Of a stretch of 64,000 bases of DNA, positions 16,878 to 24,573 are shown one piece after another. How positions within the stretch are numbered: the first letter of the stretch is position 1; each line of letters begins with the position of its first letter. The position numbers and the translations under genes were made by a program. Source of the DNA: CF-162 sp963667205 (GTDB lineage: Bacteria; Chloroflexota; Dehalococcoidia; SM23-28-2; RBG-16-64-32); NCBI GenBank assembly GCA_963667205.1, contig OY762959.1:1178001-1242000 (forward strand), read 5' to 3'. The notes below the pieces were generated by a model. That model was not told where the DNA came from and did no database searches. It saw only the letters and a program-made list of their open reading frames with translations.

Positions 16878-17950
16878 GCGCGCCTGACACGCTGGACGAC
16901 CCATACGGGCTCGCCAAACTCGACCCCGGCGGCATGCTGGCCTGCCTGCGGGGACTCCCGGACCAGTGCCGGGACGCCTGGAAGACGGCCCGCGACCTGG
17001 AGCTGCCCGCCTCCTACCAGGAGATCGACCGCATCGCGGTGCTGGGCATGGGCGGCTCAGCGATCGCCGGGGACATCTGGCGCGCGCTGCTCGAACGCGA
17101 GTGCGCTGTGCCCGTGTTCAACGTCCGCGCCTACGACCTGCCACCGTACGTCGACGAACGCACGCTGGTGATCGCCTCAAGCTTCAGCGGCGATACGGAG
17201 GAGGTGCTCTCGGCGTTCGGCCAGGCGCTGGCGATTCCGGCGCCGAAGATCGTCGTCACGACCGGCGGGCAGCTGCTGGTGACGGCGCGCGCCAACGGCA
17301 TCCCGGCATTCACGTTCGACTACGACGGTGAGCCACGCGCCTCACTCGGCTGGAGCCTGATGCCGCTGCTCGCCATCGCGGAGTCGCTGCGCCTGATGCA
17401 GGGCGCCGCCGCCGACGTCGACGAGACCGCCGACGTCCTCGAAACGCTGGTGCAAGAGATCGCCGAGGACGTCCCGACCAAGAGCAACCCCGCAAAGCGG
17501 CTGGCCGGCGACCTGCACGACCGGCTACCAGTGGTCTACGGCGCCGGGCCGCTGATCGAGGTGGCGCGGCGCTGGAAGGCTCAGCTCAACGAGTCGGGCA
17601 AGTCGTGGGCCGCGTTCGAGGAGCTGCCCGAGATCCACCACAACGCGATCATCGGCTACTCCTTCCCGCGCGAGATCGCCGCCCGTACGTCTGTGGTCTT
17701 CCTGGAGTCCGCCGGCCTCGTGCACGAGCGCGTGCAGCTGCGCTACGGCTTCACGAAGGAGCTGCTGGCGCGCGCCGGCGTCGCCGGGCACGCGGTCGAG
17801 GCGCGCGGGGTGAGTGCGCTGGCGCAGATGCTCTCGCTCACGCTCTTCGGCGACTACGTCAGCGCCTACCTCGCGTTCCTCTATGGCGAAGACCCAACGC
17901 CGACAGCCGTCATCGACGAGCTCAAAGCCTGGCTGGCCCAGCAGAAGTAA
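16874..17950 (+). CDS. Bifunctional phosphoglucose/phosphomannose isomerase
   Basis: 358-residue protein with two SIS lobes. GMGGSAIAGDIW and SSFSGDTEEVL bind the sugar phosphate, and EELPEIHHNAIIGY contains the catalytic Glu/His of the archaeal-type PGI/PMI family. It interconverts glucose-, fructose- and mannose-6-phosphates, feeding the mutase just upstream. GTG start overlaps the mutase stop. Last gene of the SAM-riboswitch run. Confidence 0.92.
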   Translation: MSAPDTLDDPYGLAKLDPGGMLACLRGLPDQCRDAWKTARDLELPASYQEIDRIAVLGMGGSAIAGDIWRALLERECAVPVFNVRAYDLPPYVDERTLVIASSFSGDTEEVLSAFGQALAIPAPKIVVTTGGQLLVTARANGIPAFTFDYDGEPRASLGWSLMPLLAIAESLRLMQGAAADVDETADVLETLVQEIAEDVPTKSNPAKRLAGDLHDRLPVVYGAGPLIEVARRWKAQLNESGKSWAAFEELPEIHHNAIIGYSFPREIAARTSVVFLESAGLVHERVQLRYGFTKELLARAGVAGHAVEARGVSALAQMLSLTLFGDYVSAYLAFLYGEDPTPTAVIDELKAWLAQQK

Positions 17951-17957
17951 GCGAAAA

Positions 17958-17977
17958 GGACAGGCCGAAGCCTGTCC
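17958..17977. terminator. Bidirectional hairpin terminator
   Basis: Stem GGACAGGC/GCCTGTCC lies between the converging SAM operon and the ribosomal operon. On the minus strand the loop is UUCG and the stem is followed by TTTT, so it works best as the end of the rpsI operon; in the plus direction the T-run is weak. Confidence 0.8.
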
Positions 17978-18001
17978 CCTGCTCTCGTTTCCCGAAAGCG
18001 T

Positions 18002-18427
18002 CTAGCGCTTTGTGTACTGTGGCGCCTTGCGTGCGCGCTTGAGGCCGGGCTTCTTGCGCTCCTTCACGCGCGGGTCGCGGGTGAGGAGGCCGGCGCGACG
18101 CAGCGCCTGGCGGTGGTTCTCGTCGACGACGAGCAGCGCCCGGGAGATGCCGTGGGCGATCGAGTCGGCCCAGCCCGTGATACCACCGCCTTTGATCTTG
18201 GCGTAAACGTCGAACTGGCCGGCCGTGCCCGTGACCTCCAGCGGCTGCCGGACCTTGATCCGGTATACGGAGCGGCTAAAGAGCTCCAGGTACGGCTTTT
18301 CGTTGATCATGATGTTGCCGGAGCCGGGATACAGCCGCACGCGGGCGACCGCTTCTTTGCGGCGGCCGGTGCCGTAGAAGTACTCGCCGTGCGGGGTGGC
18401 CATCTCAGTCGTGGGTTCGTCGGTCAT
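18002..18427 (-). CDS. rpsI: 30S ribosomal protein S9
   Basis: 141-residue small-subunit protein with the family signature GTGRRKEAVARVRLYPG near the start and the basic C-terminal tail ending YTKR that reaches the P-site tRNA. It overlaps the rplM stop by 4 bp, the normal rplM-rpsI pair, and is the last gene of the giant minus-strand translation cluster. Confidence 0.98.
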   Translation of the reverse strand: MTDEPTTEMATPHGEYFYGTGRRKEAVARVRLYPGSGNIMINEKPYLELFSRSVYRIKVRQPLEVTGTAGQFDVYAKIKGGGITGWADSIAHGISRALLVVDENHRQALRRAGLLTRDPRVKERKKPGLKRARKAPQYTKR

Positions 18428-18900
18428 GATTTCTTCTCCGAAGTGGCGGCCACAGCCGGCTGGCGGCGGTTGGCACGCTTGCGCGAGATGTTGACTTGAG
18501 CTTCGTGCGGGTGGTCAGGGCCGGCGTAGACCTTCAGGTGACCCAGGACCTGCTTTGCCAGCTTGTTGCGCGGCAGCATCCCGCGGACGGCCAGCTCGAC
18601 TACGCGCTCCGGTCGCCGCTCCAGCAGGGTGCCGAGCGTCTCCCGCTTAAGACCGCCCATGTAGCCGGTGTGGCGGAAGTAGATCTTGTCCTCCAGCTTG
18701 TTGCCCGTGACCTTGAGCTGCGTGGCGTTGATGACGACGACGTAATCGCCCATGTCCAGGTGCGGCGAGTAGGAGACCTTGTGCTTGCCCATGAGCAAAC
18801 CGGCCACCTGCGTTGCAAAGCGGCCCAGGGTCTGCCCCGCGGCGTCCACCACGGTCCAGCCCTTCTCTATGTCCTTAGCCGAAAGGCTGTAGGTCTTCAT
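18424..18900 (-). CDS. rplM: 50S ribosomal protein L13
   Basis: 158 residues from ATG 18900 (MKTYSLSAKDIEKGW), the normal family start. A longer frame to 18939 overlaps truA further and is less likely. The signature MLPRNKLAKQVLGHLKVY is near the C-terminus. The start lies inside the 3' end of truA (26-bp overlap), so translation is probably coupled. Confidence 0.97.
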   Translation of the reverse strand: MKTYSLSAKDIEKGWTVVDAAGQTLGRFATQVAGLLMGKHKVSYSPHLDMGDYVVVINATQLKVTGNKLEDKIYFRHTGYMGGLKRETLGTLLERRPERVVELAVRGMLPRNKLAKQVLGHLKVYAGPDHPHEAQVNISRKRANRRQPAVAATSEKKS

Positions 18901-19678
18901 TCGTTTCATCGTCAAACAACCCGCTTTCGTAGCGAACATTCATCAGGCAGAGGCCTTGCGCAGGAGCCGTGCGGCTCGCTTCTCCCGGCGTCGCCTCGCG
19001 TACGAGACGCTCGAAGGCGTCGGGGGAAAGCTTACCGCGTCCCGCCTCGACAAGTGTGCCCATGATACGCCTCACCATGTGCGGAAGGAAGGCGTTGGCC
19101 TCGATGTCGAAGCAGGCGCCCCAGCCCCGCCGGGCCAGCGCCGTGCCGAAGACTTCTCGCTCAGTGCGCCTGCGCCTCGCCTCTGAAGGCGCGGTGAAAG
19201 CCGCGAAATCGTGGCACCCTTCCAGGTGTCTCACTGCATCTGCCATCGCCGCCAGGTCGAGGTTGGGCCCGACATGCCAGACGAATTCACGGTCGAGGGC
19301 CGGGCGTTCCCTGCCCAGTTCAAGCGTGTATCTGTACCAGCGACGGCGGGCGCTCCGCCGCGGATCGAACTCCGCGGGCGCCTCGGCGGCGGCGCGTACG
19401 ACGATGTCTTCCGGAAGGTGGGCGTTCGCCCCGCGCACAAAGACGTCGATGCGGCGCCGGCTCTCCGTTGGGAAAGCAGCCACCTGTCCCCGGGCGTGGA
19501 CTCCGGCGTCTGTCCGGCCTGCCATCGCCACCCGTATAGGTTCGCCTGTTAATGTTCCCAGGGCCCGCTCCAGCGCGCCCTGCACCGTCGGTGCGTTCTT
19601 CTGGTACTGGGACCCTCCGTAGGCTGTCCCCTGGTACTCGACCAGGAGCGCTATGCGGCGAGGCCCGTTTCCATTCAA
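18875..19678 (-). CDS. truA: tRNA pseudouridine synthase A
   Basis: 267-residue enzyme that makes pseudouridine at tRNA positions 38-40. The catalytic Asp is in GRTDAGVHARGQVA, and MVRRIMGTLVEAGRG is the family C-terminal signature. It sits between rplQ and rplM, a common arrangement, with 32 bp from rplQ. Confidence 0.97.
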   Translation of the reverse strand: MNGNGPRRIALLVEYQGTAYGGSQYQKNAPTVQGALERALGTLTGEPIRVAMAGRTDAGVHARGQVAAFPTESRRRIDVFVRGANAHLPEDIVVRAAAEAPAEFDPRRSARRRWYRYTLELGRERPALDREFVWHVGPNLDLAAMADAVRHLEGCHDFAAFTAPSEARRRRTEREVFGTALARRGWGACFDIEANAFLPHMVRRIMGTLVEAGRGKLSPDAFERLVREATPGEASRTAPAQGLCLMNVRYESGLFDDETNEDLQPFG

Positions 19679-19710
19679 GTTATCCGGTTATCCGGCGCCG
19701 TGGCTGGGGA

Positions 19711-20073
19711 CTAGACTTCCGACCCCACCAGTTCGATCTGCGCCATGCGCGCGGCGTCGCCACCGCGCGGCTCGATCTTGATGACTCTCGTGTAGCCGCC
19801 TGGCCGGTCGGCGTAGCGCTCCGCAAGGTCATCGAAGAGCTTGTCGACGACGGCCTTGTCGTAGACGAAGCCGAGCGCCCTTCGGCGCGCCGGCAGGCCG
19901 CCCTTTTTGCCGAGCGTGATCATGCGCTCCGCGAAGCCGCGCATCTCCTTCGCCTTCGCTTCCGTCGTGATCAGCTTCTCGTACTTGAGGAGGTCCGTCA
20001 CGAGGTTGCGGAACATCGCCAGGCGGTGGTCCGTGGGCCGGCCGAGCTTGCGGCCGGTGATGCGGTGGGCCAC
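19711..20073 (-). CDS. rplQ: 50S ribosomal protein L17
   Basis: 120 residues with RKLGRPTDHRLAMFRNL at the N-terminus, typical of bacterial L17 near the exit tunnel. GTG start immediately after the rpoA TAG stop. Unlike several neighbours it carries no extra tail. Confidence 0.98.
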   Translation of the reverse strand: MAHRITGRKLGRPTDHRLAMFRNLVTDLLKYEKLITTEAKAKEMRGFAERMITLGKKGGLPARRRALGFVYDKAVVDKLFDDLAERYADRPGGYTRVIKIEPRGGDAARMAQIELVGSEV

Positions 20074-21330
20074 CTAGCTCTTGCCCTCTTCGTCGGTCAG
20101 CTCGAGGAGCTTGCGCTTCCACTCAGGCATCTCTTCGTCGCCGTCACCGCCCTCGGCAGCCGGCTCGGCCTTCGCCTTGGCCTTCTTCGTGCGGCGGCCG
20201 ACGGGTGCGGGTTCGGTGTCGGGCAACGCTTCCGCTTCCGGCTCCGCTACGGCGACGGCAGCGGCTTCTGTCGGAGGCTCGGCGCTGGCCGCGATCGGCT
20301 GCTCTTCGGCGTCCAGAGGCAGCGCGTCGAGAATCTCCTCTTCGCCGCCTGCGCCTGCGGGCAGCAGGCGCAGCTCGTCCAGGCGCTCCCGTAGCTCATC
20401 GTAGGACTTGCGCCCGAAGTTGCGCAGGGCCAGCAGCTCTTCTTCGCTCTTCTCCAGCACCTGGCCGATGGTCATCAGACCGCTGCGGCGCAGGCAGTTG
20501 TAAGCGCGCATCGAGAGGTTCAGGTCTTCGATCGCCATGTTGTACTTTTCGGGCGAAAGCTGAATTCCGGCGCCCAGCCCACGTTCGACCATCGGCATCG
20601 CGGGACGGCCCATGTGCGAGAAGAGATTGAACTGCTCAATGAGGATGTCCGCGCTCTTGCTCACGGCTTCGCTACCGCTGATCGTGCCGTCGGTCCAGAG
20701 CTCGATCGTCAGCTTGTCGTAGTTCGTGGCCTGGCCAACGCGCGTGTGCTCGATGCGATAGTTGACCTTGCGCACCGGCGAGAAGATCGCGTCCACGGGG
20801 ATCACGCCGAGTTGCGTGCCATCGACCTGGCCGGCCGGCACGTAGCCGCGGCCCTGCTCCACGTTGAACTCGACGTAGAGCTTGCCGCTCTTGCTATCGA
20901 TCGTGGCCAGGTACAGGTCCGGGTTGACGATCTCGAAGTGCTCCGGGAGCTGGATGTCGGCGGCCGTCAGTGCGCCACCGCGGCCGCTGTGCTCCAGGAT
21001 GAGCATTCCGGCGCGGTCTGAGAGCGCGCGCAGCCGGATCTCCTTGACGTTGAGGAGGAACTCTATGGAGTCTTCCTTGATGTCGGGGATCGTCGAAAAC
21101 TCATGCTGGATACCTTCGATGCGGACGGACGTGACCGCTGCACCCGGCAGCGAGCTCAAGAGGACGCGACGCAGGGCGTTTCCCAGCGTGATGCCAAACC
21201 CCGGAAGCAGCGGCGCCGCAACTATGCGCGCGTAATCCTCGGTCGACTCTTCGACTTCGATCAGCGGCTCATCGGGCGGCTGCTGCGTGGTTACAGATCC
21301 GGCTCCCCGGTACAGTTGCTGTTCTAGCAT
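20074..21330 (-). CDS. rpoA: RNA polymerase alpha subunit with extended C-terminus
   Basis: 418 residues, versus about 315-330 usually. The N-terminal dimerisation domain (PLLPGFGITLGNALRRVLL) and C-terminal DNA/activator-binding domain (LNLSMRAYNCLRRSG through RNFGRKSYDELRERL) are intact. After about residue 324 a 95-residue tail follows, first acidic and Ala/Pro-rich, then Lys-rich, ending in a distinct EMPEWKRKLLELTDEEGKS segment. ATG 21330 has a GAGGTG ribosome site and is preferred over GTG 21336. The ribosomal operon context is normal. The tail could add contacts beyond the usual alpha-CTD. Confidence 0.97.
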   Translation of the reverse strand: MLEQQLYRGAGSVTTQQPPDEPLIEVEESTEDYARIVAAPLLPGFGITLGNALRRVLLSSLPGAAVTSVRIEGIQHEFSTIPDIKEDSIEFLLNVKEIRLRALSDRAGMLILEHSGRGGALTAADIQLPEHFEIVNPDLYLATIDSKSGKLYVEFNVEQGRGYVPAGQVDGTQLGVIPVDAIFSPVRKVNYRIEHTRVGQATNYDKLTIELWTDGTISGSEAVSKSADILIEQFNLFSHMGRPAMPMVERGLGAGIQLSPEKYNMAIEDLNLSMRAYNCLRRSGLMTIGQVLEKSEEELLALRNFGRKSYDELRERLDELRLLPAGAGGEEEILDALPLDAEEQPIAASAEPPTEAAAVAVAEPEAEALPDTEPAPVGRRTKKAKAKAEPAAEGGDGDEEMPEWKRKLLELTDEEGKS

Positions 21331-21338
21331 TTCCACCT

Positions 21339-21962
21339 CTACCGCGAGTAGTATTCGACGATCGTCGCCGCGTTAAACTTGGCGCCGATCTCCTCCATGT
21401 CCGGCAGCTCGTTGACCTTGCCTGACATGGCAGTGTCATCGCGGCTGACCCAGGAGGGTATTTCCTTACTCGCGACCTTTTCACTTACAAGCTTGAAGTA
21501 TTCGCTCTTTTCTCCACGCGGACTCCAGGTCACCACGTCTCCCGGCTTGAGGATGCGGGAGGCGATAGTGGTCCGGCGCCCGTTGACCGCGAAGAGTCCG
21601 TGCGACGCCACCTGCCGCGCCTGCTGCCGGGAATCGGCGAAGCCCACGCGGTAGATGACGTTGTCCAGCCGCAGCTCCAGCGTCCGCAGAAGAGTCTCGC
21701 CGGTGACGCCCGGGCGGCGCACGGCGTCCTCGTAGTACTTGCGGAACTGGCTCTCCAGCACGCCGTAGATGGCGCGCGCCTTCTGCTTCTCCCGCCACTG
21801 GAGACCGCGGTCGGACACCTTGCGGCGGCGCGACTGGCGCGGACCGGGCGGGAACGGGCGCTTGTCGAAGACGCAATTTGAGTAGCACTTGTCGCCCTTG
21901 AGGTAGAGCTTCTCCCCAAGGCGACGGCACAGCCGGCAACGGGCGTCGGTGTATCGGGCCAT
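21339..21962 (-). CDS. rpsD: 30S ribosomal protein S4
   Basis: 207-residue primary 16S rRNA-binding protein. The N-terminal cysteines (CRLCRRLGEKLYLKGDKCYSN) form a zinc-knuckle version, and the S4 RNA-binding domain around RLDNVIYRVGFADSR is intact. It overlaps nothing and ends 2 bp before the longer rpoA reading frame. Confidence 0.98.
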   Translation of the reverse strand: MARYTDARCRLCRRLGEKLYLKGDKCYSNCVFDKRPFPPGPRQSRRRKVSDRGLQWREKQKARAIYGVLESQFRKYYEDAVRRPGVTGETLLRTLELRLDNVIYRVGFADSRQQARQVASHGLFAVNGRRTTIASRILKPGDVVTWSPRGEKSEYFKLVSEKVASKEIPSWVSRDDTAMSGKVNELPDMEEIGAKFNAATIVEYYSR

Positions 21963-21968
21963 CGGCGC

Positions 21969-22358
21969 CTACACTCGCCGCCGCTTGGGTGGCCGGCAGC
22001 CGTTGTGCGGCATCGGCGTCACGTCGCGGATCAGCGTCACCCGCAGGCCGCTGGACTGCAGCGAGCGGATAGCGGCCTCACGGCCGCTGCCCGGGCCCTT
22101 CACGCGCACCTCGACCTGACGCAGGCCGTGGTCCATCGCGCGGCGGGCGGCGGCTTCGGCGGCGAGGCCGGCGGCGTACGGTGTGCTCTTGCGGGAGCCC
22201 TTGAAGCCGGCGGTGCCGGCGGAGGCCCACGAGAGCACGGCGCCGTTGGGGTCGGTCAGCGTGATCACGGTGTTGTTGAACGTCGACGTGATGTAGGCGC
22301 GCCCAACAGGCACGTTCTTCTTTTCGCGTCGTCGTGGTTTGCTCTTGCGTTCTGCCAT
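21969..22358 (-). CDS. rpsK: 30S ribosomal protein S11
   Basis: 129-residue platform protein with the family motifs AYITSTFNNTVITLTD and the C-terminal DVTPMPHNGCRPPKRRRV. The N-terminal 15 residues are Lys/Arg-rich. Standard place between rpsM and rpsD. Confidence 0.98.
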   Translation of the reverse strand: MAERKSKPRRREKKNVPVGRAYITSTFNNTVITLTDPNGAVLSWASAGTAGFKGSRKSTPYAAGLAAEAAARRAMDHGLRQVEVRVKGPGSGREAAIRSLQSSGLRVTLIRDVTPMPHNGCRPPKRRRV

Positions 22359-22375
22359 GGTTTGTCCTTCTGGGG

Positions 22376-22759
22376 CTACTTCTTGACCGCGGCGCGGCGC
22401 CTGCCGGCGACGGTGCGCCGCGGGCCGCGCTTTGTGCGGGCGTTCGTCTTCGTTCGCTGCCCGCGCGCGGGCAGGCCGCGGCGGTGCCGGATGCCGCGGT
22501 AACTGTTGATTTCAATCAGACGCTGAATGTCCTGGTGCACCTGCTTGCGAAGCTCACCTTCGACGGTGAAGTTCTTGTCGATGAACTCGCGGATGCGTGA
22601 GACTTCCTCGTCACTCAGGTCGCGCACCTTGCTCTCACGCGAGACGCCAACGGAGGTGCAGATCTTCTCCGCGGAGGGGCGGCCGATGCCGTAGATGTAT
22701 GACAGTGACACGTCGACTTTCTTGTCGCGGGGGATGTCTACGCCGGAGATGCGGGCCAT
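22376..22759 (-). CDS. rpsM: 30S ribosomal protein S13
   Basis: 127-residue head protein. ARISGVDIPRDKKVDVSLSY at the start and the C-terminal signature GIRHRRGLPARGQRTKTNAR, whose tail contacts P-site tRNA, are clear. Confidence 0.98.
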   Translation of the reverse strand: MARISGVDIPRDKKVDVSLSYIYGIGRPSAEKICTSVGVSRESKVRDLSDEEVSRIREFIDKNFTVEGELRKQVHQDIQRLIEINSYRGIRHRRGLPARGQRTKTNARTKRGPRRTVAGRRRAAVKK

Positions 22760-22768
22760 ACGCCTCTG

Positions 22769-22882
22769 CTACCCCTGCCTCTGCTTGTGTCGGGGGTTCG
22801 GGCAGACGACGCGGACGACGCGCTTACGCACGACGACTCGACACCTTTCGCAACGCTTTTTAACTGACGCTTGAACCTTCAT
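22769..22882 (-). CDS. rpmJ: 50S ribosomal protein L36
   Basis: A 37-residue zinc protein found between rpsM and infA: MKVQASVKKRCERCRVVVRK, then RVVRVVCPNPRHKQRQG. Zinc ligands Cys11, Cys14, Cys27 and His32 are all present, so this is the zinc-binding (C+) form. Confidence 0.97.
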   Translation of the reverse strand: MKVQASVKKRCERCRVVVRKRVVRVVCPNPRHKQRQG

Positions 22883-22885
22883 AAC

Positions 22886-23104
22886 CTACCTGAATCGATA
22901 CGTGACTCTGCCCCGGGTCAAGTCATAGGGAGATAGCTCAACCAAGACTCGGTCTCCGGGGAGAATTCGGATATAGTGCATCCGGATCTTGCCGGACGCG
23001 TGGGCGAGCACCCTGTGCCCGTTAGCCAATTCTACACGAAACATGGCGTTCGGCAAATTCTCTTTCACGGTCCCTTCGACCTCAATCGCTTCTTTCTTAG
23101 CCAT
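22886..23104 (-). CDS. infA: Translation initiation factor IF-1
   Basis: 72-residue OB-fold protein that occupies the A site during initiation. MAKKEAIEVEGTVKE and the C-terminal SPYDLTRGRVTYRFR are diagnostic. An AAGGGGTG ribosome site precedes the ATG. A 71-bp gap separates it from map and holds a possible internal promoter. Confidence 0.98.
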   Translation of the reverse strand: MAKKEAIEVEGTVKENLPNAMFRVELANGHRVLAHASGKIRMHYIRILPGDRVLVELSPYDLTRGRVTYRFR

Positions 23105-23154
23105 TCACCCCTTGCGGGGCATCACCTCCCGGGAGTTGGTCACCCAAAGCATGA

Positions 23155-23184
23155 ATTGTACAGACACTCGTACCCTTACGGCAA
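23155..23184 (-). promoter_or_regulatory. Candidate internal promoter before infA
   Basis: Minus-strand TTGCCG (23184 to 23179), 18-bp spacer and TACAAT (23160 to 23155) in one of the larger gaps inside the translation cluster. It would allow separate expression of infA-rpmJ and the alpha operon. Confidence 0.4.
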
Positions 23185-23925
23185 CGTCAGCACTTCGGCC
23201 TCGCCGTCTGTGATCGCCAGCGTGTGCTCGAAGTGCGCCGACAGCGCCCCGTCGATCGTCCGCACGGTCCACTCATCGTCGTCGCGTTTCGTCCGCCAGT
23301 CGCCCAGGTTCACCATCGGCTCGATCGCGATCACCATGCCCGCCCGCAGCGGCGTGCCGGTGTCCGGATTGCCGTAGTTCGGCACCTGCGGGTCTTCGTG
23401 CATCTGCCGGCCGACTCCGTGACCCACGTACTCGCGCACGATCGCCAGGCGTTCGCCTTCGACGTAGCTCTGAATCGCGTGGCCGATGTCGCCCGTCTTC
23501 GATCCAGCGCGCGCGGCACGAATTCCGCGCCAGACGGCTTCCCTCGTTACGTCGATCAAGTTCTGCGTTTCCGGCGCGACGTTGCCGACGCCCGCTGACA
23601 CAGCCGTATCGGCGACGAAACCCTCGTATGTGCACCCGATATCGATGCTGACGAGGTCGCCGTCCTTGATCTCGCGCGTGCCGGGGATGCCGTGGACGAT
23701 CTCGTCGTTGATCGAGACACAGACCGTGGCGGGATAGCCGTGGTAGCCCAGGAACGTGGGGATCACACCCGCCTTCTTGAACTCACGGCGGGCGATCTCG
23801 TCCAGCTCCAGCTCCACCATACCGGGGCGCAGGCTGTCGATGAGCAGATCACGCACGCCGGAGACGATGCGCCCGGCCTCCTTCATGATCGCGATCTCGT
23901 CCCGCGACTTGACGACGATGGCCAC
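23176..23925 (-). CDS. map: Methionine aminopeptidase, type I
   Basis: 249-residue cobalt/iron peptidase that removes the initiator methionine. The five metal ligands can be placed: Asp in VSIDIGC, Asp in GFVADTA, His in GHGVGRQMHEDP, and the two glutamates in AIEPMV and DGEAEVLT region. GTG start, 2 bp after the adk stop. Normal partner of adk in the spc operon. Confidence 0.97.
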   Translation of the reverse strand: MAIVVKSRDEIAIMKEAGRIVSGVRDLLIDSLRPGMVELELDEIARREFKKAGVIPTFLGYHGYPATVCVSINDEIVHGIPGTREIKDGDLVSIDIGCTYEGFVADTAVSAGVGNVAPETQNLIDVTREAVWRGIRAARAGSKTGDIGHAIQSYVEGERLAIVREYVGHGVGRQMHEDPQVPNYGNPDTGTPLRAGMVIAIEPMVNLGDWRTKRDDDEWTVRTIDGALSAHFEHTLAITDGEAEVLTLP

Positions 23926-23927
23926 GC

Positions 23928-24572
23928 TCAGGCCCCCAGCGCCTTCCGCAGATCGGCCGAGACGGCTTCAGGATCGCGAGCGCCGTCCACGGTGCTCAGC
24001 TTGTCCTGGCCGGCGTAATGGTCCACCAGCGGTTGCATGTTCGCGATGTTCACGTTGAGCCGATTGCGGACGACGTCGGGCTTGTCGTCGGAGCGCTGCG
24101 TCAGTTCGCTGCCGCAGTTGTCGCAGACACCCTCTTTGGCCGGTGGCGCGCTGACCTCGTGGTAGACGGCGGCGCACTGCGGACAGAGCCAGCGGCCGGA
24201 GAGCCGGCGCACAAGCTCGTCCTCCGACACCTCGATGTAGGCGGCGCGGTCTATCTGCTTGCCGTCTGACGATAGCGCCTGGTCCAGCGCCAGGGCCTGC
24301 TCCATGTTTCGCGGGTAGCCGTCGATCATGCAGCCGTTAGCGCAATCGGGCTGTCTGATGCGGTCGAGCAGCATGCCGATCGTCAGTTCGTTGGGCACGA
24401 GATCGCCTGCGTCGTAATAGGGCTTCGCCTTCTTGCCCAGCTCCGTCTCGCGAGCGATGTTCTCGCGAAAGAGATCGCCGGTTGTGACGTGCAACAGTCC
24501 AAGCTCGTCTTTGAGACGGGCAGCCTGCGTTCCCTTGCCTGCTCCGGGCAAGCCGAGGAGGACAACGAACAC
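23928..24572 (-). CDS. adk: Adenylate kinase
   Basis: 214-residue enzyme that interconverts AMP, ADP and ATP. P-loop GLPGAGKGTQA is at about 7-17. The lid carries a four-Cys zinc site, CPQC and CDNC, as in many Gram-positive and thermophile enzymes. GTG start directly after the secY stop. Confidence 0.97.
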   Translation of the reverse strand: MFVVLLGLPGAGKGTQAARLKDELGLLHVTTGDLFRENIARETELGKKAKPYYDAGDLVPNELTIGMLLDRIRQPDCANGCMIDGYPRNMEQALALDQALSSDGKQIDRAAYIEVSEDELVRRLSGRWLCPQCAAVYHEVSAPPAKEGVCDNCGSELTQRSDDKPDVVRNRLNVNIANMQPLVDHYAGQDKLSTVDGARDPEAVSADLRKALGA

Positions 24573-24573
24573 G

